From an uncultured Planctomycetaceae bacterium (lineage in GTDB: Bacteria > Planctomycetota > Planctomycetia > Pirellulales > Lacipirellulaceae): a stretch of 5,491 bases of DNA. The stretch lies in assembly GCA_937860165.1 (NCBI GenBank), contig CALMBE010000019.1, positions 1 through 5,491 on the forward strand, read 5' to 3'. A program made the translations under genes and the position numbers. Numbering within the stretch: the first letter of the stretch is position 1; each line of letters opens with the position of its first letter. The notes under the pieces are model-generated. The model was not told where the DNA came from, ran no database searches, and was given only the letters and a program-made list of their open reading frames with translations. Below, one piece after another: positions 1 through 5,327 of this stretch.

Positions 1-32
1 TGCGGTGGACGGGGTCAAAATAAGAGTGCCTC

Positions 33-53
33 CCGGACCGCGTGGCGGTCCGG
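33..53. repeat. Short perfect hairpin, possibly REP-like
   Basis: CCGGACCGC and GCGGTCCGG form a perfect 9-bp stem around a 3-base loop (GTG). No T-run follows on either strand, so it does not look like an intrinsic terminator. It lies in non-coding DNA just before the leftward terminator hairpin. It could be an extragenic palindrome of the kind spread by REP-associated transposases, but a single copy is visible, so this is only a suggestion. Confidence 0.4.
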
Positions 54-72
54 CTAAGCTGGTCCAGCGAAC

Positions 73-105
73 AAAAAAACCTCGCTGCCAGTTCTGGCAG
101 CGAGG
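73..105 (-). terminator. Rho-independent terminator for leftward transcription
   Basis: CCTCGCTGCCAG (80-91) and CTGGCAGCGAGG (94-105) make a perfect 12-bp GC-rich stem with a 2-base loop. Read on the minus strand the stem is followed at once by seven T residues (the A-run at 73-79). This is the standard intrinsic terminator layout for leftward transcripts. It lies about 190 bases past the stop codon of the leftward regulator gene, so that mRNA probably ends here with a long 3' UTR. The plus-strand side has no T-run, so it is not bidirectional. Confidence 0.8.
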
Positions 106-226
106 TCCTTGATCGGGGTGAGGGCGGCCGTTCGGGAGTTTCCCAGTCGCCCGGCAGTTGACTCTTTCAACAGCCCCTATTCTATGTAATCCGTCAGCGA
201 AACGACTTTTACCGACGGTTTTTGTT

Positions 227-296
227 CTCAAATAGTCCGTAGTTCTGTGTCCGTGGTCCGTTGAAGATTGAACTGTTAACAACTGACCACTGACTA
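227..296 (-). repeat. Degenerate heptamer tandem tract
   Basis: On the minus strand, starting right after the regulator's stop codon, the sequence reads in register as 7-base words: TAGTCAG, TGGTCAG, TTGTTAA, CAGTTCA, ATCTTCA, ACGGACC, ACGGACA, CAGAACT, ACGGACT, ATTTGAG. Two word families are recognisable: a TNGTCAG type (290-296, 283-289) and an ACGGACN type (255-261, 248-254, 234-240). The middle words are diverged. This resembles the short tandem heptamer repeats reported from cyanobacteria and seen in other large bacterial genomes. No function can be assigned. Confidence 0.55.
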
Positions 297-869
297 CTAC
301 ACCAACTCTTTCTTGGCACCGATGAGCGTGCGAAGTCTTTCGGCCAGCAGAGCGGCGTCGAAAGGCTTCTTGAACGTCTCATTGATGCTCGACCGATCAA
401 AGCTCGCGGTGGTGCCGTCGTCGGGCAGCAAGGCGATCAAGATCGTATCGGCAAAGTCGCTGCTGCGACGCAGATTCTGGCAGATTTGAAGTGCCTCGAC
501 CTGTCCGATCGAGAAATCGACGATGATGCAGTCGGGGTGGAAGCTCTCAGCCTGAATACCGGCTTCGAACCCACTTGCAGCAGTCGACGTGCGGAAAGCT
601 CTCTCCGCAGGCAGTTCACGTTTGAGGTTTTCGATCAGCACTTGGTCTTGAGCGACGATCAGGACCTTGGCCATCGCTTCATCTTCCAAATCCCCTAAAG
701 GCATACCATGCTCTTTGAGGAAGCGGATCAGATATTCGCGGGGAATCCGCCGATCTTGGGAACCGGGAATTCGATAGCCTTTGAGACGCCCTGAGTCAAA
801 CCATTTGCTGACCGTGCGCGGGGCCACTTTGCAGATCTTAGCGACCTGACCAGTTGTAAAGACCTTCAT
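297..869 (-). CDS. Excisionase-type HTH plus degenerate receiver regulator
   Basis: A 190-residue two-domain protein. Residues 1-52 form a MerR/excisionase-type winged HTH (FTTGQVAKICKVAPRTVSKW, then a GYRIPGSQDRRIPREYL wing), which normally binds DNA. Residues 67-185 resemble a CheY-like receiver: strand VLIV at 69-72, candidate phospho-acceptor Asp118 in IIVDF, and the conserved Lys168-Pro in FKKPF. The acidic pair after the first strand is replaced by Ala73-Gln74 (Asp75 follows), and the switch Thr/Ser is Leu148, so phosphorylation may be weak or absent. I prefer the ATG at 869 over the GTG at 872 because GGAG (878-881) lies 8 bases upstream. This architecture is familiar from Planctomycetes. 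The target genes are unknown; nothing nearby on the same strand shows an operon. Transcription probably ends at the terminator at 73-105. Confidence 0.9.
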   Translation of the reverse strand: MKVFTTGQVAKICKVAPRTVSKWFDSGRLKGYRIPGSQDRRIPREYLIRFLKEHGMPLGDLEDEAMAKVLIVAQDQVLIENLKRELPAERAFRTSTAASGFEAGIQAESFHPDCIIVDFSIGQVEALQICQNLRRSSDFADTILIALLPDDGTTASFDRSSINETFKKPFDAALLAERLRTLIGAKKELV

Positions 870-877
870 CACGGGTA

Positions 878-881
878 CTCC
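878..881 (-). promoter_or_regulatory. Ribosome binding site of the HTH-receiver gene
   Basis: GGAG on the minus strand, 8 bases before the ATG at 869 and 5 bases before the GTG at 872. The spacing suits the ATG better. Confidence 0.6.
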
Positions 882-907
882 AAATATTCTCGCGTTTCGC
901 TGGTTCA

Positions 908-930
908 GCTAGGGGCACCCGCCCGCTAGC
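908..930. promoter_or_regulatory. Imperfect palindrome upstream of the regulator gene
   Basis: GCTAG (908-912) pairs with CTAGC (926-930), with a nested GGC/GCC pair inside. It lies 38 bases or more upstream of the leftward regulator's start codon, in its likely 5' UTR or promoter. It could be an operator, for instance for autoregulation by the HTH protein, or an RNA hairpin. No -35/-10 pair could be recognised with confidence beside it. Confidence 0.3.
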
Positions 931-1629
931 TTTGTATCCCTGGTGTAGTGCGTTTTTTTTCGGCTAGGCTTCCCTGAAGCCACTTCCTAATTTCACACCG
1001 CACTCCTGGGTCGGGGATACGGATAATTCACATGGTGGATCGGTTCAGGTCCTTCTGATCCTCACCGTCATGATTACTCCATCGGCAATGCAAGCACTGG
1101 AAGATTGGCGAAAATCGTTAAAATGGAAACTGTAGTGAACAGACATTCCAAGTCACGACTCGCGCTCCTTCCAACCTTAGTCCGCAGGACTCGAACACAC
1201 GTTCTTAGAGAGAGCGCACCGCTAGCGTGGTGGGTGGGCGCTACCGCCGAAGCGGTGGCGTATCCCAAAGTGGCAGGCTCCCCCCTGCGTGAACCATTCC
1301 AACTCGAAGCATCTGTTAGCTCGAATCAGAACAATCCTTCCGAAGGTTAGTTTCGATTCAATTGGGGGTCCGACTTTAGAAAGTTTCTCCAATCGCGTTG
1401 AGAGAACGGATTGTAGGGGGTGTAAGATAGTTGTTTTCCCCTGGCTAGTTCCCGCATGCTGGCGAGTTGGGATCACATCCAGACTATGCTTTGCGGTTGC
1501 TGCAAGCCCCCAGGAGAATCACTGCAACACTATAGGGTGTAAGGACTTGAGGAATACACTTCCTTCACTTATCGCTCCGGAGTAGCCAATTATCCAGCGC
1601 CGAGCGAAGAGTGCATAAAGATAGGTTGA
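931..1629. other. Long intergenic stretch with no convincing gene
   Basis: With its flanks this makes an 814-base gap between two divergent genes. Open frames of 81, 84 and 98 codons cross it, but their translations are rich in Arg, Ser, Cys and Trp, lack any recognisable domain, overlap one another on both strands and have no clear ribosome binding sites. What is visible is a T8 run (953-960), a strong hairpin cluster around 1213-1290, and the word GGGTGTAAG twice (about 1418 and 1534). No tRNA cloverleaf was found. Confidence 0.5.
1213..1260. repeat. Hairpin cluster, REP-like
   Basis: CGCTACCGC (1239-1247) and GCGGTGGCG (1252-1260) form a 9-bp stem (one G-T wobble) with a CGAA loop. Immediately before it lies a near-palindrome centred on CGCTAGCG (1220-1227), flanked by CACC and TGGTG. 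A further small stem, GCAGG with CCTGC, follows at about 1273-1288. There is no T-run, so termination is unlikely. Stacked GC-rich palindromes in a long intergenic gap suggest a dispersed extragenic repeat or a structured RNA; this window alone cannot decide. Confidence 0.4.
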
Positions 1630-1660
1630 TTGAACCTTTCGCCTTGCACGAATCGATAAT
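1630..1660 (+). promoter_or_regulatory. Possible sigma70-type promoter for the small exported protein
   Basis: TTGAAC (1630-1635) and GATAAT (1655-1660) match the -35 and -10 consensus at 4/6 and 5/6, with a 19-base spacer, slightly longer than ideal. Transcription would start near 1667, giving a leader of under 20 bases before the ATG at 1684. An alternative pair (TTGCAC at 1644 with AAGAAT at 1667) scores lower. Confidence 0.35.
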
Positions 1661-1683
1661 TAAGCTAAGAATGTTTTGAACCT

Positions 1684-2034
1684 ATGAAACGCCAATTCCT
1701 CGTTTTTTCTGTGCTTCTTACCAGCCTCCTGGCTCAATGCCAGCTATTGGCTTTTGGTTTATGCGCGTTGGAACCAGCGTGGCAGGATTTAGATTTCGTA
1801 CCCGAATCGGCGGTTTCCGTTTGTTCCCTTGATCCGTCGGATTCGAGGCTCGACCTCACAGCCGACGTCTGTGAGGAAAAGGAAGAATCTTCCGAGGAGT
1901 CTCTTGGTCCTCGTTCGCATACCGAACTGTTTGTCGATTCGCCGTATGTCTCAGTCTTGGAAGTCACCTGTGGTGACTCACTTACTGAGTTTTCTCATGC
2001 TTTCTCAGGCAGGGCCCCACCAGTTTTGATCTAG
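1684..2034 (+). CDS. Small predicted exported Cys- and acid-rich hypothetical protein
   Basis: A 116-residue protein with a Sec-type signal peptide: positive start (MKR), hydrophobic core at about residues 5-17, and possible cleavage near residues 23-28. It does not show a proper lipobox (LLAQC has Gln before Cys19). The mature part is acidic, with an EEKEESSEES stretch at 64-73, and cysteines fall at 19, 27, 47, 63 and 96. It ends in GRAPPVLI. I do not recognise the family; RAPP-type tails occur in some small metal-locus proteins such as DUF2946, but that is only a loose likeness. No clear Shine-Dalgarno precedes the ATG. A terminator-like hairpin over its stop codon and a candidate promoter upstream suggest a one-gene unit. 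It lies just upstream of the transporter gene on the same strand, so a link in function is possible. It could also be a spurious frame. Confidence 0.55.
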   Translation: MKRQFLVFSVLLTSLLAQCQLLAFGLCALEPAWQDLDFVPESAVSVCSLDPSDSRLDLTADVCEEKEESSEESLGPRSHTELFVDSPYVSVLEVTCGDSLTEFSHAFSGRAPPVLI

Positions 2035-2050
2035 CTAACTGGTTTTTCTT
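2019..2050 (+). terminator. Terminator-like hairpin over the stop codon
   Basis: ACCAGTT (2019-2025) and AACTGGT (2037-2043) form a perfect 7-bp stem with an 11-base loop that contains the TAG stop (2032-2034). A T-rich run, TTTTCTTT, follows directly. The stem is only moderately GC-rich, so termination may be partial. It would separate the small exported protein from the transporter gene, or attenuate readthrough into it. Confidence 0.5.
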
Positions 2051-2081
2051 TCCCACCCCGTTTTCTTGCCTGTCTGTGTGC

Positions 2082-2117
2082 GCGGTATCCCCTGTTTCTA
2101 GGGCTAACGGGATACGC
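2082..2117 (+). promoter_or_regulatory. Leader hairpin before the transporter gene
   Basis: GTATCCC (2085-2091) pairs with GGGATAC (2109-2115); GCG/CGC extends the stem past one bulged G. An alternative small stem, CCCT with AGGG, uses part of the same bases (2090-2103), so two mutually exclusive folds are possible. The structure ends about 20 bases before the transporter's ribosome binding site. No known riboswitch class was recognised. Confidence 0.3.
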
Positions 2118-2137
2118 TCTACGCGGTGGGTTCTCTT

Positions 2138-2142
2138 GGAGA
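2138..2142 (+). promoter_or_regulatory. Ribosome binding site that sets the transporter start
   Basis: GGAGA lies 7 bases before the ATG at 2150. The alternative GTG start at 2126 lies upstream of this site and has no Shine-Dalgarno of its own, so the protein should begin MSEIRTLES rather than eight residues earlier. Confidence 0.75.
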
Positions 2143-2149
2143 TATTCCC

Positions 2150-3958
2150 ATGAGCGAAATACGTACTCTAGAAAGCACGCTTTATCCAGGGACCTTACCC
2201 TTGAATATGTCGGATGGATTTTGGAATGCATCTGATACGCATACCGATTTCACCACCGGAACTTCCCTGCAAACCCTCCGCCGCGACGCCCTGGCGGGAA
2301 TGGTTACCGGACTAGTGGCGATCCCCTTGACGGTGGGAATCTGTTTGATGTCCGACTACCCCATTCAGGTGGGTTTGGCTACGGTCATCATGGCATGCCT
2401 TGTCAGTTATTTGACTTACCTGGTTCGCCCCGGAAATCACATCGGCGTGCCGGGCATTGCCGCAGGTTTGGCCCCAGTCCTGGCCATGGGCGTCCAGCAA
2501 TTCGGCATGGCTAACATGTCCTGGATTGTATTTCTCACCTCGACCCTGCAATTGTTGATTTGGCGATATCGCCTCGAAACCTACATTCTCAAAGCAGTCC
2601 CCAGTTTCCTGATCGAAGGGCTCTTGGCGGGGGTCGGGCTAAAAATCGCGCTTAAATTCCTCCCCTACACCTACGAAACGGTCCACGAAGGGCCAACCTA
2701 CTGGACCCCTGAACGACTGGGGGTCGTGTTCTGCTCAGTAGTTACCTTTGGTTTGTTTATTTATCTCTACAAGCGTTTCAAAGACACTAATCCAGCGATC
2801 CCCTATCTCACGGTGATTGGAGGAAGTGTAATTCTGAGCTTCTATTTGCCGTTTCAGATGCTGCATATCGATCATGTGCCAATTCACTTTGGCTGGCCGT
2901 TTCCCGATTGGCAGTCCCTATCGCCCTGGGTCCATGGGGAAATGATTCTATTTGCAGCCATGGTGGCTGTGATCGATGTCATCGAACAGGTGATGAGCAA
3001 TGCCGCCATTGAGAAGATCGACCCGCTTAATCGCAAATCGGATTCCAATAACAGCCTGATGGCTATTTGGATTGCCAACGTGATTTCCAGCTTTTTCGGA
3101 GGGATGACGAATCTCGATGGCTTGGCCAAGAGCTCGACCAACCGCATGGCGGGGGCCCTCACTAAGACCTCGAATCTATTCGTGGCCGCCATACTGGGGG
3201 TTGTCTTGGCCTTTCCCCAGTTGCTCACGAATCTCCCAGAATTCGCCCTAGCGGTCCTCATGATTTTCACCGGATGGAAGATGATTGCCGGGCTCTACCA
3301 TGTGGCCGAATTTGGGAAATACGAATTCGGATTGGCCCTGTTTTGTTCGATCCTGGTGTTCAAACTAGGAATCTTTGAAGGACTGTTGATCGCGATTGGA
3401 GTTCACTGCTTTATCACGTATGTGATTTACAAGCACAGCAAACTTCCCTTATTGGAGATCCTGGGAAAATTTATCCGAGTGTTTGGAGATGAAATCCATC
3501 CCCACGCCACCGAGACGATGGATGTCAACCGCGATCCGGTCACAGGGGGGCTACGTTACAGCAGCGTGCAGCACGCCAGCTCTGCACACAAAAGTCTCGA
3601 TCAGTTCATTGAGGACTGGGCCCAAGGGATCAACCATCGGAACTTGCTGAGCGTCGTGAGTACTTACGATGTCAACGGGCTCTTGTGGGGCACTTTTGCC
3701 AAAGAGCTCCGCTCGGGTCACGTCCCCATTAAAAAGTACTTTGACCACTTATTCGAACTCGATGCACTCAAGGTGCATTTCGACTCGGGGGAAACTCGGC
3801 AATACAAGGATATCTATATCAAGTCGGGCTCTTACAGGTTTTCCTATTGCCGGAAGGGGAATCCCATGGAGGTTCCGGCCCGTTATTCCTTCGTATGCAA
3901 GAAGGAGGCCACAGGCTGGTACATCCTCGAGCATCATTCCTCGGAATTTCCCGCATAA
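2150..3958 (+). CDS. SulP-family anion (probably bicarbonate) transporter fused to iota-carbonic anhydrase-like domain
   Basis: A 602-residue protein. After a polar N-terminus (1-40), residues 44-430 match the SulP membrane core: RRDALAGMVTGLVAIPL at 44-60, the conserved Glu region (VIDVIEQVMSNAAIEKID, Glu279), then FFGG, a STNRMAG motif and a final hydrophobic block ending near VIYKH. SulP proteins carry sulfate, bicarbonate and other anions across the inner membrane. The usual C-terminal STAS domain is missing. Instead, after a linker (about 431-480), residues 482-601 form a CaMKII-AD/NTF2-like domain with the hallmarks of iota-class carbonic anhydrases: LLWGT with Thr515, Arg521, KKYFDH (528-533), SGSYRFSY (559-566), ARYSFV (577-582), and the terminal motif HHSSEFP (595-601). 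I infer coupled bicarbonate transport and CO2/bicarbonate conversion, with the enzyme domain in the cytoplasm. The SPFH gene follows after 38 bases. The substrate could instead be sulfate, and the domain could be a non-catalytic NTF2 fold. Confidence 0.88.
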   Translation: MSEIRTLESTLYPGTLPLNMSDGFWNASDTHTDFTTGTSLQTLRRDALAGMVTGLVAIPLTVGICLMSDYPIQVGLATVIMACLVSYLTYLVRPGNHIGVPGIAAGLAPVLAMGVQQFGMANMSWIVFLTSTLQLLIWRYRLETYILKAVPSFLIEGLLAGVGLKIALKFLPYTYETVHEGPTYWTPERLGVVFCSVVTFGLFIYLYKRFKDTNPAIPYLTVIGGSVILSFYLPFQMLHIDHVPIHFGWPFPDWQSLSPWVHGEMILFAAMVAVIDVIEQVMSNAAIEKIDPLNRKSDSNNSLMAIWIANVISSFFGGMTNLDGLAKSSTNRMAGALTKTSNLFVAAILGVVLAFPQLLTNLPEFALAVLMIFTGWKMIAGLYHVAEFGKYEFGLALFCSILVFKLGIFEGLLIAIGVHCFITYVIYKHSKLPLLEILGKFIRVFGDEIHPHATETMDVNRDPVTGGLRYSSVQHASSAHKSLDQFIEDWAQGINHRNLLSVVSTYDVNGLLWGTFAKELRSGHVPIKKYFDHLFELDALKVHFDSGETRQYKDIYIKSGSYRFSYCRKGNPMEVPARYSFVCKKEATGWYILEHHSSEFPA

Positions 3959-3982
3959 ACACACCAATTTGTTATCACTTTT

Positions 3983-3988
3983 GAAAGG
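3983..3988 (+). promoter_or_regulatory. Ribosome binding site of the SPFH gene
   Basis: GAAAGG lies 8 bases before the ATG at 3997, inside the 38-base gap after the transporter stop codon. No terminator or promoter is visible in the gap, which supports co-transcription. Confidence 0.65.
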
Positions 3989-3996
3989 CAAACACT

Positions 3997-5241
3997 ATGG
4001 ACTATCTCTATCTTTACATTGCACTTGCTGTAATCGTGCTGGTGGCACTGAGCACCACTGTCATCCGCCAGGGGACCGTGGGTGTGACCGTGCTGTTCGG
4101 TAAATCGTTCCGCATCTTGCGCCCGGGATTGAACTTCCGCTTTCCCCTGGTGGAGTCGATATTCAAGCGGATATCCCTGCAAAATCGCTCTGTGGAGTTG
4201 GAGTTTTCAGCGATCACGAGCGATCAGGCCAATGTCAATTTCAAGGCACTTATTCTCTATGCCGTGGAGAATGGCGAAGCGGAAACGATCCAGCGGGCGG
4301 CGTTCAAATTCATCGATGATCGCAGCTTCATGCAAGCCTTGATTCGCAGCATCGAGGGATCGATTCGGTCATTCGTGGCGACGCGGCGACAGAATGAAGT
4401 CTTGTCACTCAGGCGAGAAATAGTATTGGAAGTAAAATCGCATATCGATGAAGAGCTCAAGGAGTGGGGTTTCCACTTGATTAATCTCCAGGTCAATGAC
4501 ATCTCGTTCGACGAAGCGATCATGCGGTCGATGGCCCAAGTAGTGGCGACGAATAACATGAAGGCTGCCGCGGAGAACGAAGCTCAGGCCCAATTTATTA
4601 CCAAAACGCGGTCGGCTCATGCCGAGGCGGAATCCAAGAGGGTGCTGGCTGCTGCGGATAAAGAGGCAGACCAGCTGCGCGGCGAAGGCAATGCCCTCTT
4701 CCGCGAGCAGATCGCGCGCGGCGGCCCGGTCACCGTCACCCACCCGGACATCATTCGCTATTTCATGACCATCCGTGAGGCCTGCGACCTTGTCGTCACC
4801 GCGGCAAGTCATGCGCTGGCGCCGGAACGCAATGACGTCTCGGTCTATGTGCTCAACATGGGCCAGCCGGTGCGGATCGTCGAACTGGCCGAGAACATCA
4901 TCCGGCTCAGCGGACTCGAGCCCGGCCGCGACATAGAGATCGTCTTCACCGGCATCCGTCCGGGCGAGCGGTTGAACGAGATACTGTTTGCCGCCGAGGA
5001 GTCGAGCACCGAAATCGGCATCGAAGGCATTGTCGGCGCCAAGCCGGTCCAGCCAACGCTCAAGGAAATGCGCGAGCGGCTGACGCTGCTGATCGGACAA
5101 TATTGGCAAAAATATTATCTCAGCGACCGCTTTAAGCCGACTCTGACCGAAAACATACGAAATTACCGGCACTTCCTGCCCAGGTACTTACCGTTGATGC
5201 AACCGTCGCTGCGAAACACCTTTCTGGCAGAAGAAAAATGA
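3997..5241 (+). CDS. SPFH/band-7 membrane protein, frame continuing as a mosaic
   Basis: A 414-residue frame of which only about residues 1-241 belong to an SPFH (stomatin/prohibitin/flotillin/HflK-C) protein. Residues 4-23 are one N-terminal membrane segment. From about residue 24 an SPFH domain runs to about 190 (RQGTVGVTVLFGK, RPGLNFRFPLVE, later WGFHLINLQVNDISFD). An Ala/Glu-rich, probably coiled-coil stretch follows (193-231). SPFH proteins form large membrane-bound rings that scaffold proteases or transporters. Family members continue past the LRGxGxALFREE-like motif with about 60-80 more own residues; here that part is replaced. From residue 234 the frame reads as a CapD/FlaA1-type dehydratase, and from about 362 as the end of a uracil-DNA glycosylase. 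GC rises sharply in the middle piece. The SPFH part is surely real and is probably in one operon with the transporter. The full-length chimera is probably not a natural protein. Confidence 0.6.
   Translation: MDYLYLYIALAVIVLVALSTTVIRQGTVGVTVLFGKSFRILRPGLNFRFPLVESIFKRISLQNRSVELEFSAITSDQANVNFKALILYAVENGEAETIQRAAFKFIDDRSFMQALIRSIEGSIRSFVATRRQNEVLSLRREIVLEVKSHIDEELKEWGFHLINLQVNDISFDEAIMRSMAQVVATNNMKAAAENEAQAQFITKTRSAHAEAESKRVLAAADKEADQLRGEGNALFREQIARGGPVTVTHPDIIRYFMTIREACDLVVTAASHALAPERNDVSVYVLNMGQPVRIVELAENIIRLSGLEPGRDIEIVFTGIRPGERLNEILFAAEESSTEIGIEGIVGAKPVQPTLKEMRERLTLLIGQYWQKYYLSDRFKPTLTENIRNYRHFLPRYLPLMQPSLRNTFLAEEK
4696..5091 (+). pseudogene. Fragment of CapD/FlaA1-type nucleotide-sugar dehydratase (C-terminal part)
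   Basis: Residues about 234-361 of the mosaic frame match the C-terminal part of membrane-type polysaccharide biosynthesis dehydratases/epimerases (CapD, FlaA1, WbpM group): GGPVTVTHPD (242-251), RYFMTI, a VLNMGQPVRIVELAE segment, then IRLSGLEPGRDIEIVFTG and RPGERLNEIL. The intact enzyme acts on UDP-sugars for surface polysaccharide synthesis. The Rossmann domain and active site are absent, so the fragment cannot be active. The stretch is much richer in G/C at third positions than the flanking DNA, as in Rhizobiales-like alphaproteobacteria. It enters the SPFH frame without a frameshift at LFREQIARG, a word that plausibly occurs in both parents. Confidence 0.75.
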
Positions 5242-5305
5242 GTGTTTTGAATTGGAACTTGTTCCAGTGATAAGAAAACTGGTGCATAATCTAATCGATA
5301 AGTAA
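5080..5305 (+). pseudogene. C-terminal fragment of uracil-DNA glycosylase family protein, frameshifted
   Basis: From LTLLIGQY (5080-5103) onwards the frame matches the end of the COG1573 uracil-DNA glycosylase family: LTLLIGQY, KYYL, TLTENIRNYRHFLPRYLPL, then QPSLRN where the family has HPSPRN. The catalytic-motif His and second Pro are therefore replaced (Gln, Leu). At the TTT of 5221-5223 the homology moves to the next frame: from 5222 it reads FWQKKNECFELELVPVIRKL and ends at TAA 5303-5305, matching the family's WLKKNPWFE...LP.LR tail. One surplus T explains the shift. In the original frame translation stops at 5239-5241. The N-terminal two-thirds of the enzyme, including its other active-site motif, is missing. 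Confidence 0.7.
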
Positions 5306-5314
5306 TCAGATCGT

Positions 5315-5320
5315 GGGAGA
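5315..5320 (+). promoter_or_regulatory. Ribosome binding site of the last gene
   Basis: GGGAGA lies 7 bases before the ATG at 5328, which supports that start. Confidence 0.65.
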
Positions 5321-5327
5321 AACCGAT

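Noticed and set aside
191..223. Plus-strand terminator: CCGTC/GACGG stem followed by TTTTT
   Set aside because: Only 5 bp with an 18-base loop and no plus-strand gene upstream in the window; too weak beside the clear leftward terminator.
1335..1400. Possible tRNA T-arm (TTCGATTC at about 1359)
   Set aside because: No matching acceptor, D or anticodon stems could be placed around it.
1105..1585. Overlapping open frames of 81 and 98 codons (plus) and 84 codons (minus)
   Set aside because: No recognisable domain, no clear ribosome binding sites, atypical residue makeup, and they overlap each other and the hairpin cluster.
2126..2149. GTG at 2126 as the transporter start
   Set aside because: The only Shine-Dalgarno (GGAGA, 2138-2142) lies after it and fits the ATG at 2150.
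4405..5172. 255-codon minus-strand open frame
   Set aside because: It lies antisense to the SPFH/CapD/glycosylase frame, whose plus-strand homologies are clear; the high-GC middle piece naturally opens long antisense frames.
5253..5266. Palindrome TGGAACTTGTTCCA as an operator for the last gene
   Set aside because: It lies inside the frameshifted glycosylase coding remnant, so it is more simply explained as coding sequence.
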